This document shows positions 1 through 10,340 of a stretch of 64,000 nucleotides of DNA, in pieces; position 1 is the stretch's first letter; the number at the start of each line of letters is the position of its first letter. Below the pieces are notes generated by a model. It saw only the letters and a list, made by a program, of their open reading frames with translations. It was not told the DNA's origin and did no database searches. The DNA comes from Pinus tabuliformis. Its lineage: Eukaryota; Streptophyta; Pinopsida; Pinales; Pinaceae. Location: NCBI GenBank assembly GCA_031772625.1, contig CM062804.1, forward strand, positions 278,708,598 to 278,772,597. The letters run 5' to 3'. The position numbers were made by a program, and so were the translations under genes.

Positions 1-3000
1 AGCTAGAGAGAAACCCCCTACATTTGATGAATTGACAATTCTTCTACAAGAGAAGGAGATGATGAAGAGATTTAATTTGGGCTCTAGCAGTTCAGATTTG
101 GCATTGGTAGCCAAAGGCAAAAATCCATACAGAGGCAAGCCATGAGACAAGAACAAAGGAGGCAAGTTTCAAGCAAAACAAAAAGGTATGACACAATCTA
201 AATTTCCAATCCATAAAAGAAATGATGATTGTTATTACTGTGGCAAACCTGGGCATCATTCTAAATATTGTTATAAAAGGAAATATAATGAGTCTAGGTA
301 AAGAAACAGAAGGCATAATGGAAATTTCGTGGACAAAGATACCTCAACCAATGATGGATTTAAAAATATCAAATTGTTTGTTTCCGATGCCGCATTGTCT
401 GTGGAAAATGATGATAAGAATGCTTGGTTCATTGATTCTGGTGCATCACTCCATATGTCTTGTAATAAGGAGTGGTTTGATGAATATTATGAAAACATTG
501 ATGGAACATATGTTTGTTTAGGAGATAACAGATCACTTAAAGTTCAATGTTATGGAGTAATAGGTGTGAATTCGCCTAATGGACAAGAGAAACAGATCCA
601 TACTGTGATGTATGTTCCTGATATCAAAAAGAATTTAATTTATGTTTCTACTATCACTGACCAAGATTTGAAGGTGGAATTTGTTAAATCACAGTGTGTA
701 GTAAAAGACATTCAAGATCAGTATAAGGTTATTGCCACAGGAACCAGAGTTGGAGGCTTGTATAAGTTGGACATGACCAGGAAAAGTCATCAAGCGTTGG
801 CATCTACAACAATATCAACAGTAGATTTATGGCATCAAAGGTATGGACATCTAAATCACAAAGATTTAATGCTACTTCAAAAGAACACAATGGTTGAAGG
901 TCTTCATGTCTTGAAGAATGATCATGTTGAATGTGAAGCATGTGTACTTGGCAAGCAACATATGGAGGAATTTCCTATACATAAAGAAAAAAGGCAAAGG
1001 GAAATTCTTGAATTAATTCATACTGATGTATGTGGACCTATGCAAACTAGATCTATTGGTGGAGCATGGTATTTTCTTATTTTTGTGGACGATAGATCTA
1101 GGTATACATGGGTTTATTTCATAAGAAATACGAGTGATGTTTTTGAGTATTTTAAAGAATTTAAGAGTATGGTGGAAAAACAAACTGGTAATTACATCAA
1201 AATTTTGAGATCTGATTAGGGGGGAAGAATTCAAATCAAGAAAATTCAACCAATATTGTAAAAGCAATGGGATTCTGAAACAATTTATAGTGCCACATAC
1301 ACCTCAGCAAAATGGAGTTGCTGAGAGGAAAATTGGAACACTAGTTGAATGTACACGTAGTATGCTTCAAGGTAAACATATCTTTAATGTTTTTTTGGCT
1401 GAAGCCATTAATACTACTGTTTATTTGAAAAATAGGAGTCCAACCAAAAGTTTAGAGCTTAAAACACCTTTTGAAGCATTTTATGGGTACAAACCAAAAG
1501 TGAGTCATTTAAGAGTTTTTGGTTGCAATGCATTTGCTCATATTCCAAAAGATGAAAGAAGAAAACTTGATGCAAAGTTAATTAAGTGCATATTTATTGG
1601 TTATTGTGATAATCAGAAAGCATACAAGTTGTTTGATCCCAGTACTCATAGACTGCTTGCAAGTAGTGATGTGGCGTTTCATGAGAATGCAAATGAAGGT
1701 GATAAAATAAATAATACTAGTGTATGGCATGATATTGATGATTATGTCAAATTAGATACAAGTGATGAACAAGAACAAAAACAAGCACATGAATAGGTAC
1801 AAGTTAAAGAGCAAGTAGCATCAAGCAGTCATGGCACTCCAAGGAGAGGAGAGGAGACTCTGTAAAGCCAAAATAAAGATGAAAGTAGTAAAACTCCAAG
1901 AAGGTCATCACGTCAAAGTCAGGTACCCGTAAGGTATGAAGATTATGCATTAATGTCTCATGTTATGAATGTTGTAGAACCTTCAAGCTATGAGGAAGCT
2001 AAAGAATATGAAGAATATAACTCTATAATGAAGAATGACACATGGGAATTAACAAAATTGCCTAAAAACAAAGTTCCCATAGGATGCAAATGGCTTTATA
2101 AATCTAAATTGAATGCTGATGGAAGTATTGATAAACATAAAGCTAGATTGGTTGCAAAAGGATATTCACAAAAGGAGGGAATTGATTATGAAGATACTTT
2201 TGCACCTGTAGCTAAGTTGAACACAATTAGAATCATGATTGCATTAGCTACAAAATATAATTGGAAAATGCATTAGTTAGATGTCAAATCTGCATTTTTG
2301 AATGGTGAGTTAAAAGAAGAAGTTTATTTAGTTCAGCCTCAAGGGTTTGTAAAACAGGGACAGGAGCATCTAGTTTGCAGGTTAAAGAAAGCTTTATATG
2401 GTTTGAAACAAGCACCAAGATCATGGTATGTGAAAATTGATTCTTTCTTTTATGATAAAGGTTTTATGAGAAGCAAAAATGATCCTAACTTATACATCAA
2501 GGATGATGAAGGCAAGAATGTTTCTTTAATATCTGTATATGTTGATGATCCTATCATAACAGGAAATGCATGCAAGATGATTGAAGAAATTAAAAATTAG
2601 TTGTCACATGTATTTGAGATGAAGGATCTTGGTGAATTCCATTATTGTTTAGGTCTTGAAGTTTGGAGGGAATCTGGTAAGACACTAATCACATAAAGCA
2701 AATATACAAGGGAAATCCTTAAAAGATTCAATATGAATAAACGTAAAGCAACATCTACTCCTTTAGAACAGAATGTCAAATTGTGCAGTGATGATGGAAC
2801 CAAAGAGGTGATTGGAACTATGTACCATCAACTAGTGGGAAGTCTGAACTATCTCACCACTACCAAGCCAGATATAGCATATTCTGTCAGCATACTTAGT
2901 CAGTTCATGGCTAAGCCTTGTGAAAGCCATTGGAAAGCAGCAAAGAAAGTCCTTCGATATCTGAAAGGAACACTTAGTTTTGGTATTATGTATATTGATG

Positions 3001-3511
3001 AATTTGATGTTGAATTGGCAGGTTATTCTGATTCTGACTAGGCTGGAAATCTAGATGATATGAAATCTACTACTTGATATATGTTCAATATTGGTTCAGG
3101 ACCAATATCATGGAGCAGTAAGAAACAACCAACTGTTTCATTGTCATCCACTGAAGCTGAATATAAAGCATTATGGAGTGCTACCTGTGAAGCAATATGG
3201 CTTAGGAGGATACTTGAAGATGTTGGAGAACACAACAAGCACCTACAGTAATCAGATGTGACAATCAGAGCACTATCAAATTGGCAAACAATCCTATATA
3301 TCATGCAAGGACAAAACACATTGACACACAACATCATTTTGTAAGAGAAAAATTGAAATCAAAAGAAATTGATTTATCATATTGTAATACAAATGAAAAT
3401 GTGGCTGACATATTCATCGAGCCTCTTGGAAAGGCTAAATTTGAAATGTGTAGAAATAAGTTGTACATTGTAGAAAATCCAAATTATGTTGTAAGTCTAG
3501 CTGAGACTTAG
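1..3511 (+). pseudogene. Degenerate copia gag-pol polyprotein (element A)
   Basis: In intact copia elements this polyprotein packages, copies and integrates the element. Visible here: a CCHC zinc knuckle at 230-271 (CYYCGKPGHHSKYC), protease motif WFIDSGASLHMSC near 424, GAG-pre-integrase (LWHQRYGHLNH) near 826, integrase start HTDVCGP near 1018, PHTPQQNGVAER at 1290, RT block [11 protein letters not shown] near 2137, YVDD at 2538-2549, and RNase H with [10 protein letters not shown] near 3145. The frame is broken by TAG at 1217-1219, followed by a one-base shift inside the integrase Asp-Gly-Gly-Glu block, and by stops at 1794, 2274, 2598, 2694, 3039 and 3075. It is a relic, not a functional gene. 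Confidence 0.9.
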
Positions 3512-3540
3512 ACCAGCAGGCATATCAGATGTTTGTTATA

Positions 3541-3648
3541 TAGTTGGAATTAAGGGGGAGTGTTGGAAGGAACTAGAACTAATTCCAACTACCATAGTTG
3601 GAATTAAGGGGGAGTGTTGGAAGGAACTAGAACTAATTCCAACTACCA
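3541..3648 (+). repeat. 54-bp perfect tandem duplication across PPT/LTR junction
   Basis: Positions 3541-3594 and 3595-3648 are identical. Each unit carries the polypurine tract (AAGGGGGAG) followed by TGTTGGAAGG, the LTR start, so element A has two copies of its 3' LTR border. Confidence 0.9.
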
Positions 3649-3890
3649 CCTTTATTACAGCACCCAGAATTCAACAGAGGGTTTAAATGCAGTTTCTAGA
3701 GATCTTTGACAAATGAACAAGCTTCCTGAAGAAGCCACTGCCCCAATTAATCTCCAGAACCTTCTCCATCCTATATAAATACTTGTTTAATCGATGAATG
3801 GAAGCAAGTTGTGGAGTTCTCAGTTCAGTGTTGTGTTTATGAGTTTGAGTCTCTATGCGCTGTGATATCTCCTTGAGGTTTTGTAGCGGT
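3561..3890 (+). repeat. 3' LTR of copia element A (end approximate)
   Basis: It starts TGTTGGAAGG directly after a polypurine tract. A TATA-like stretch (CTATATAAATAC) near 3770 fits an LTR promoter. No partner LTR is in the window, so the terminal CA cannot be fixed. Confidence 0.6.
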
Positions 3891-4370
3891 AATTTCTAGT
3901 AATTTAAAAAAAAATCTAAATTTAGAAATAATGAATTATACAAATATTTAAACTAAAATAAACTAACCATAATTATCCGTCTACAACCATCCTTCTCTAA
4001 AATTCTGCATAACTTTTTTACAAGGTTCTCCTTGAGGTTTTGTGGTATATTTGTTTTTGGATAGACATTTCAAGCAATGAGAATTCAGTTTAAAGAGACA
4101 ACTTTATTAAGTGTTATTGTTGATTATAACAGTCCATTTTTCTCATCTATCTATCAATCTCTACTCTATAACCTAACTAAAAATTTAATGGGTAAATGTA
4201 GCAATATTTAAAATTTAGATGGGTTAGAACATCCAAATGTAATTTTCTACCCCTTTTAATCTAGTGTGTGGCTACATTTTCTACCCCTTCCAATCTAGTG
4301 CGTGGCAGATAATGTTTGTCGGTGTGAAACCAATAGCATGAATGATTTTATTCTATTTCTTAAAGCAATC
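3891..4370. other. Spacer between copia A and JAZ promoter
   Basis: No gene is seen. The 17-mer TCTCCTTGAGGTTTTGT occurs near 3870 and again near 4026, so the LTR tail may be duplicated or interrupted. A short imperfect direct repeat (TTCTACCCCTT...AATCTAGTG) lies at about 4240-4310. Confidence 0.5.
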
Positions 4371-4707
4371 GGACAAAACCGGATTGTTATATTTGCGGCG
4401 CTATAGTAGGTACAATTTGCACGAGCTAAATCAATAAAGCGTTTATTTTTAGCATATTATGTGATAAATAATTTCGATTTGCTGACTGTATAACATCTTC
4501 ACTTTTGTTAAAGATCGAAAGATTTCAAACAAAACATTCAAACAGCAAGTATTTCAATGTTTAGGATAAAACATCCAAAGATGCGTAAGGATTTAATATA
4601 TTTGTGGCGATGTAATTGGTACAGCGCGTGTTTGGACTTGTGGCTGTGTAAGAGGAACAGTTTGTACGAACTAAATCGAATTTCGACTCGCTGATTGTTA
4701 AAACAAC
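4371..4707 (+). repeat. Diverged promoter duplication upstream of JAZ gene
   Basis: Segments 4371-4500 and 4564-4707 align along most of their length. Shared blocks are GGA(C/T)AAAAC, TATATTTG(C/T)GGCG, GGTACA, TTTG(C/T)ACGA(G/A)CTAAATC and TTTCGA(T/C)T(T/C)GCTGA. The second copy has an extra insertion of about 30 bp. Three copies of TTTCAAACAAAAC lie nearby, at about 4523, 4749 and 4783. Confidence 0.65.
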
Positions 4708-4792
4708 TTAGCTTAATCTGAGCATGGAAACCATGCGCGGTTCCGCGATTTCAAACAAAACTTACTGTGTCGATCCTAAAATTTTCAAACAA

Positions 4793-4885
4793 AACGTGCG
4801 ATTTCAAAGTTTCCGTTCTAGAAATTTCCCACGGATACAAACCAACCACTTCGCATGATGTAGCAGGAGCATAACCTTTTTATAA
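4793..4885 (+). promoter_or_regulatory. Putative JAZ core promoter (T/G-box and TATA)
   Basis: AACGTG at 4793-4798 matches the T/G-box type of element bound by MYC2-class factors in jasmonate-responsive promoters. TATAA at 4881-4885 lies 104 bp upstream of the ATG, which leaves a 5' UTR of roughly 75 bp. JAZ genes are commonly induced by MYC2 in a feedback loop. Both sites are short and could occur by chance. Confidence 0.4.
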
Positions 4886-4988
4886 CACATTCATTGCTTA
4901 CCACTTGTGTAATTCTCTCTCGCTCGGCTGTTGTGAAAGGCATCTCTTCATTCTCTCAATTCGACTGAAGCCACCAACAACAAAAACT

Positions 4989-7642
4989 ATGAATAGTGTG
5001 GCACAAAACGATCAAGCAAAGCAGACATCCCGTGCAGCTTCAGATGGCAGAGAGAACGGCGGCCCCTCCGTTTCAAAAAATATGGAGACTGTCAAACGGG
5101 ATAGCTGCCAACTGCCCAGTTTAGATATTTCTCTGTTACCCCCGTGCGAGCCGGTGATGCCTTTCCCTTATCAGCATAGAGGCCAACGCGCTTCATCACT
5201 ACAGCATGACTACCCACCTTCCTCAAATATTAATGTTTTTAAGTATAACCTTTGTTCTTCCTGCCATTACTTCGACAGCTTTTCCAAAGTCTTCGAATCT
5301 ATCTTTGAATGTTAACAATATTTCTTTGCAATTTTTGCATTGCAGGTCTCCCACGGCGGGTGCCGAGAAGCCAGCGTGTAGACAGCTCACAATTTTCTAC
5401 GCGGGGAAATTGCACGTTTACAATGTCCCCGCAGATAAGGTGTTCCATGATTCTATTGCTTTTTCACGAAACGGACATAATCTATGTATGGTACTTTGAC
5501 AGTTTCATAGTTCCCAATTTCGGCCGAATCGGGCTGAAGAATTCGAAAATTCGGCAATTCAGTCAGATTCGGCCATTAATACGCTGAAATTCGGTTCCGA
5601 CACATCACAGTCTCCCAAATTTATTTTTAAAATTTTCTTTGATTTGTGTTTTTCAAGAATTCGTACTCCATTTTTTGTGCATTAGTTTCGTCATGCAATT
5701 GTAGATATTGAACGGTTGAACGTAATTCTCCGTTTATATAGATGTTTAAAAATATTAAACCGTTAACTTAATTCTCCCGGTTTGCTCTACAATATAGGTG
5801 TGATTAATGATTAAAAAATTCATAGTTCTATTTATATTAAATTTGATTTGTTATTAATTTTTACATTGTTTTGTTTAATTTTTATATTAAAAAATTCATA
5901 GTTCTATTTATATTAAATTTGATTTGTTATTAATTTTTACATTGTTTTGTTTAATTTTTATATTAAAAATAAAATCTAAAAATAGGTATAAAAACTAAAT
6001 AAATAATTTTCATATTAAATTTTTATTTTCACAATAAAATATTTTTTTGTTTTTTATTTTTATTTTTATGGCTTATTTTCACAATAAAATAATTTTTTGC
6101 TTTTTTTTTAATAATTTAATCTCTTTCCTATAATTCTTTGACAAGTGAGTAATGTAATTTGAATTATTTGTTCATAATAAAATTGGTTGTAATTTAGTCT
6201 TTTTTTTTTTAGAAATTTACAAGGAAAATATAATATGGTTTCTAAATCTTTTAAATAATTAGGAAAACAGCAAAATAGTTCTAATTTGATGATTCTTGAT
6301 AGTTCTAATTTAATGATTTTTTATCTATATTTTATTCAATTAGTAATTACGAAATTGTCTAAATATTCATCCTTAAAATGAAAGCATTAGTTACTATCTT
6401 TTGGTACAATTAGGAAAATCCCAAGATAGTTTTAATTTGATGATTCTTGATAGTTCTAATTTAATGATTTTTTATCTATATTTTATTGAGTTAGTAATTA
6501 GGAAATTGTCTAAATATTTATCATTAAAAATTATAGCATTAGTTACTATCTTTTGATTGACCAAGATGAATTGTTTCTACTCATTCCAATATCTCAATCA
6601 CTTCCATTTGAACAATTAGGAAAAAAACAAGAATTTTAATTTGATGATTCTTGATAGTTCAAATTTGATGATTTTTTATTTATATTTTATTTTAGTAATT
6701 AAGAAATTGCCTAAATATTTATCATTAAAAACTACAACATTAATTACTATCTTGTGATTGACCAACTTACAATTTTAAAGGTTTTTTTTTAATGTTAAAG
6801 AGTTTGTTCTCACATTGTATCTTATTTACTGTCATTGAAGAGGAATTGTTTCTACTAATTTCAATATCTCATTCACTTCTATAGAAGAAGAATTGTTTCT
6901 ACTAACTTCAATGTCTAACTTTATTTGCAGCTTCTATAATATAACTGAATTGTTAATTTAGATTATTCAAAATTTAAGAAAAAATATTATTAATAATAAT
7001 GTAAGATTTCTATGGGCAAATAGTGTAAGATGTATATTAGCCAATACTGTAAGATGTATATTAGCAAAAAAAATTCAGTATTGAATTTTAAAGAGCGATT
7101 TTTTTTTATTTTTCGTGGTATCGAATTGAATCGAATTCGAATGCGAACTTGTAACTATGCTTTGAATTCTGTTACATGCGCATGAGAATATCAAATTTGT
7201 AAATATTTTCCATATTTTTGCGAAGATAAATAGTTATTGAGGTATCCTTGTGTTGTGAGAGGGCTGCAGGGTAAGGCTATAATGGCGTTGGCGAGCAGAA
7301 GTAGTGGCTCCCCGGTTAGTGGCCGGACTCCCTCATCCTTTCCATCTACGCCTTTAATACCGCTCAACTCTGCGGCTCCAATCACTCCCTCCCTATCGCC
7401 AGTGGTCATCCCCAGCCACACCCGTTCATCTCAGACGCTAAAAGCAGGTAAGAGGACGCGTGGCGAAGTAGTCATGATTGCTAATCTAGGAAGATATATA
7501 ACGTCTAATTTCAACTGATGTTGCAGAGGCACTTCCATTGGCTCAAAAGATTTCTATTCTGAGCTTCATAGGGAAGAGGAATGAAAGAATCCACCGAAAG
7601 AGCCCTTACGCGCGCCCTGCTCAAACTTCCTGGAAGTGCTAA
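4989..7642 (+). CDS. JAZ: Jasmonate ZIM-domain (JAZ/TIFY) repressor, four exons
   Basis: JAZ proteins are nuclear repressors. The TIFY domain recruits NINJA/TOPLESS, while the Jas motif binds MYC factors and the COI1 jasmonate receptor. Proposed exons are 4989-5242, 5346-5439, 7270-7447 and 7527-7642 (642 nt, 213 aa, within family size). The introns have GT/AG ends and the phases match; donor 5243 is the least certain. The first in-frame ATG is at 4989. Exon 1 gives a polar N-terminus with SLDISLLPP (only EAR-like). Exon 2 encodes QLTIFYAGKLHVYNVPADK (residues 98-116, TIFYAG core). Exon 3 continues GKAIMALAS and a Ser/Pro-rich linker. Exon 4 encodes LPLAQK (178-183) and a full Jas motif, S185 to PY at 202-203, ending SWKC. 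No stop or frameshift is seen. The Jas motif is not split by an intron. The degron has Gln where most JAZ proteins have Arg. Confidence 0.9.
5811..5962 (+). repeat. 76-bp tandem duplication in JAZ intron 2
   Basis: Units 5811-5886 and 5887-5962 are nearly identical AT-rich sequence beginning TTAAAAAATTCATAG. Confidence 0.85.
6257..6770 (+). repeat. Three diverged tandem repeats in JAZ intron 2
   Basis: Units start at 6257, 6408 and 6614 with AATTAGGAAAA and share TTTGATGATTCTTGATAGTT and ATTTATCATTAAAA blocks. They are about 150, 206 and 157 bp; the middle one has an extra tail (TTGATTGACCAAGATG...). The sequence is non-coding. Confidence 0.8.
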
Positions 7643-8030
7643 CTTGCACATTTCAATTTCTTTTAATGTGTTTCAGTTTACCACTCTCTGGAACTTGCAA
7701 TTTGTAATCTGTTAATCGAGGACGTGTTAGGATGAACATTATGCACAACCAACCAATCGATTTGTTTACATATATTCCTTTTATTGCAGTTTATTTTCCA
7801 TTCTCAAAGTATTTAACCCACTACACTGAGTGTTTGTGGGAAGTACAAAGTATTTAGTGTCTCGGTAAAGGCTAATCCGCTTATTATTAACATTGCATCG
7901 ATTAAGTTTTCATTATATGTCTTTATTTTTAATGTTTTATATTGAATATTAAGTTTAATTCTATATATTAGTTTTTAATGTTTATATTAGTTAGGGGCAT
8001 TTCTTTTAAATTTTCGAAATTAATGTTTTT
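7643..8030. other. JAZ 3' UTR and downstream spacer
   Basis: The first part should be 3' UTR. No canonical AATAAA is seen close downstream of the stop. Nothing else is recognised. Confidence 0.4.
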
Positions 8031-8363
8031 TTAAATGTTATTGGTGAAAAGGTTTAAAGTTTTATTTTTTATATGGGATTAATAAAGAAAATTTTTATAT
8101 TTAGGCTTTTATTATTTTTAATGAATTAGGTGAAGGGTTTTTTAAATGTTATTGGTGAAAAGGTTTAAAGTTTTATTTTTTATTTGGAATTAATAAAGCA
8201 AATTTTTTTATTCAGGCTTTTATGATTCTTAACGAATTAAGTGAAGGTTTTTTTAAATGTTATTAGTGAAAAGGTTTGAAGTTTTATTTTTTATTTGGGA
8301 TTAATAAAGAAAATTTTTATATTCAAGCTTTTATGATTCTTAATGAATTAAGTGAAGTCTTTC
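8031..8363 (+). repeat. Three 111-bp tandem repeats
   Basis: Units start at 8031, 8142 and 8253 (exact period 111), each beginning TTAAATGTTATTGGTGAAAA or close to it and containing GGTTTAAAGTTTTATTTTTTA. Divergence is slight. They are non-coding. Confidence 0.85.
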
Positions 8364-8411
8364 ATTAGAAATTATAAAAGAGAAATTTTTGGCCGACGCC
8401 TCAAGAGGCAG

Positions 8412-8583
8412 ACCATGGCAAAGGCTTAAATAGAGAGCAGTGTAGAGATATACATTATAACCCCTACTTAATAATATTTAATATTAATATATCAATAAAT
8501 TAATTTAAATATTATTGCTCAAATATAACCGTTATTTGAAATTATGTATCTATATGGCTCTCTATTTAAACCTTTGTCATAAT
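8412..8583. mobile_element. MITE-like hairpin element
   Basis: 8418-8438 (GCAAAGGCTTAAATAGAGAGC) and 8557-8577 are inverted repeats matching at 19 of 21 positions. Weaker pairing extends on both sides. The AT-rich middle has no coding capacity. Target duplications are not clear. Confidence 0.55.
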
Positions 8584-10154
8584 GTACTTCTCCATATAAT
8601 CGTGATGATGAAGCATATTTATTGGTTCTAAAAATAACCCCAAAAAATTTCTTAGGTAACTTCTTAAAAAAAACCTTCTCTTAAAAACAAATTTCTTTAA
8701 TTTTTATTTATTTTTAAAATTAATTATATATATATATATATCTTTTAAACATATGATTTATTCTCTATGTTATTGGTAAATAAAATTAAAACTTTATTGC
8801 ATATTTATAAATAAAAAACCAATTTTACCTTACTTTCTTATTTTTAATATCGGCCTTATTTTTTTTTGTAATCTTGTTTTCAGGGTACATAAATTGTTCC
8901 GAAAATAGAAACAATTTTTTTTCTCCTTTGTGATAATTCATCTTGTTTTATTTATATGCATTATTTTTCTTTGGTATATTTTAAAATAATGTTTCTATAA
9001 ATTTCTATTATTTAAAAATAAGAATGCATAAATAATTTGAAAATATTTTTCTTGGTAATCTAAGACATTAAAATTTCAGTTTCAAAATTTAAAAATATGA
9101 GGTGTATTGCTGTGGGAAATTCTATGATAGTTTTTTCACTGCCATAGTGTTGAAGAGTCTTTGAAGAATCTTCCTGAGCACTAATTCCGTGGACAAGGAC
9201 GGGAACACAGTTAGATGCTGCGCATCGCATAAAGCTCGGAGTTCTGTTAACAGGATAAAGTCTAGTACGCCAAAAACAAATAAGCAAGTTATACGTCTAG
9301 TTTAACGAAATGGAGGAGTTGTTTGGAAAGGTATAGAAATTTTGGTTATATTTAGAGAAAATATATTTTTGTAAATCTAAGTTATAGTAGTTAAACTTAG
9401 CATTTTAAATGTTTTTTTGATGGTGCTAAATCCATTTCCACCATTAAAAACACAATTCAAACACTGTCTCTATAAAAATTTTTAAAATTTTTTTACTCAG
9501 ATTCTGGTTGGGAATTTCCTCTTTAAAAGACTCCGAAAATTTATGTTAGAGTATTAATGAAGAGACCGACAAACCCTGTTCTTATAAGTGCGGTCGATGG
9601 CAGTCGGCGGAGTCGGCGGGAGTAGTCGAAGAAATAATGACCGATTGTTGTAGAATCTTTGGCTGTCTTAGTGTATAAATTTCTATCTTTGTTAATGCAA
9701 TGATTAAGCTCTCTTGGAGAGTCTTGGAGAGTCTTCGCAGTTACATCAGTATAGGTTTTCCTAATCGATATTAATTGCGCGTCTGGCAATATCACTTCAT
9801 ACATTGCGCCATAATGATCTCTGTCGTCAGTGCTGAAATTATCACTGCTGTCGTCGGTTTAGAATGTCGGTCGGTCTTTCTTTCTTATCGTGCCTTCATG
9901 ATTTTTGCCCAGGATTATACCGTCAATGGTGAAATTATCAGTGGTGTTTCGGTTTAGAATGTCCAAGCATGACCCGGTCGGTCTTTCTTTCTCATTGCCC
10001 AGCAGTCTATCGTCAATGCTACACTCTAAGTAATAACTCTAACCCTAACTCTATCTTTTTTTTTTTGGTTTAGATGAGGATTGTCTTAGTTAGTAGATTC
10101 AAAAGAAATTTTGAAGAGATAATTAAAAACTTTTTTTTATCAAGCTTATCGAAT
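8584..10154. other. Spacer with unassigned less AT-rich patches
   Basis: Mostly AT-rich. Patches at 9160-9290 and 9560-10010 have higher GC and short open frames on the minus strand (75 and 87 codons), but no family is recognised. At 9812-10020 a motif of GAAATTATCA(C/G)TG and CGGTCGGTCTTTCTTTCT is repeated twice. Confidence 0.4.
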
Positions 10155-10340
10155 ATGAATTTTGTGAATTATGAAATATCAGATACCCACATTCTCAACT
10201 TTACTTTATTGTAAAATTTCACATCATAAATTATCACAAGTCTGATTTTATGAATTTTGTGAATTATGAAATATCAGATACCCACATTCTCAACCTTATT
10301 GTAAAATTTCACATCATAAATGATCACAAGTCTGATTTTA
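10155..10340 (+). repeat. Tandem duplication of about 95 bp
   Basis: 10155-10249 and 10250-10340 share nearly all bases (ATGAATTTTGTGAATTATG... to ...CAAGTCTGATTTTA). The second copy lacks four bases. Confidence 0.85.

Larger units (their letters stand above)
1..3890 (+). mobile_element. Ty1/copia LTR retrotransposon A, 5' part outside window
   Basis: The window opens inside the gag gene of a copia element. Domains follow the copia order: gag zinc knuckle, protease, GAG-pre-integrase, integrase, reverse transcriptase, RNase H. A purine-rich tract then leads into a TGTTGG LTR start. The 5' LTR is outside the window. At least six stops and one frameshift show that it is dead. The 3' LTR end is not sharply visible, so the right border near 3890 is approximate. 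Confidence 0.9.

Noticed and set aside
4905..4988. Upstream in-frame extension of JAZ exon 1
   Set aside because: It would start at TTG, not ATG. The first ATG is at 4989 and the region fits a 5' UTR below a TATA box.
5309..5587. 92-codon frame overlapping JAZ exon 2
   Set aside because: It is in another frame from the TIFY domain and runs into intron 2.
7191..7421. Minus-strand frame opposite JAZ exon 3
   Set aside because: Shadow of a GC-richer coding exon.
9060..9804. Two minus-strand frames of 75 and 87 codons
   Set aside because: No domain, no splice context and no similarity recognised. Composition alone is not enough.
10028..10052. CTAACCCTAA-like stretch resembling telomere repeat
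   Set aside because: Only about two imperfect units; chance occurrence is likely.
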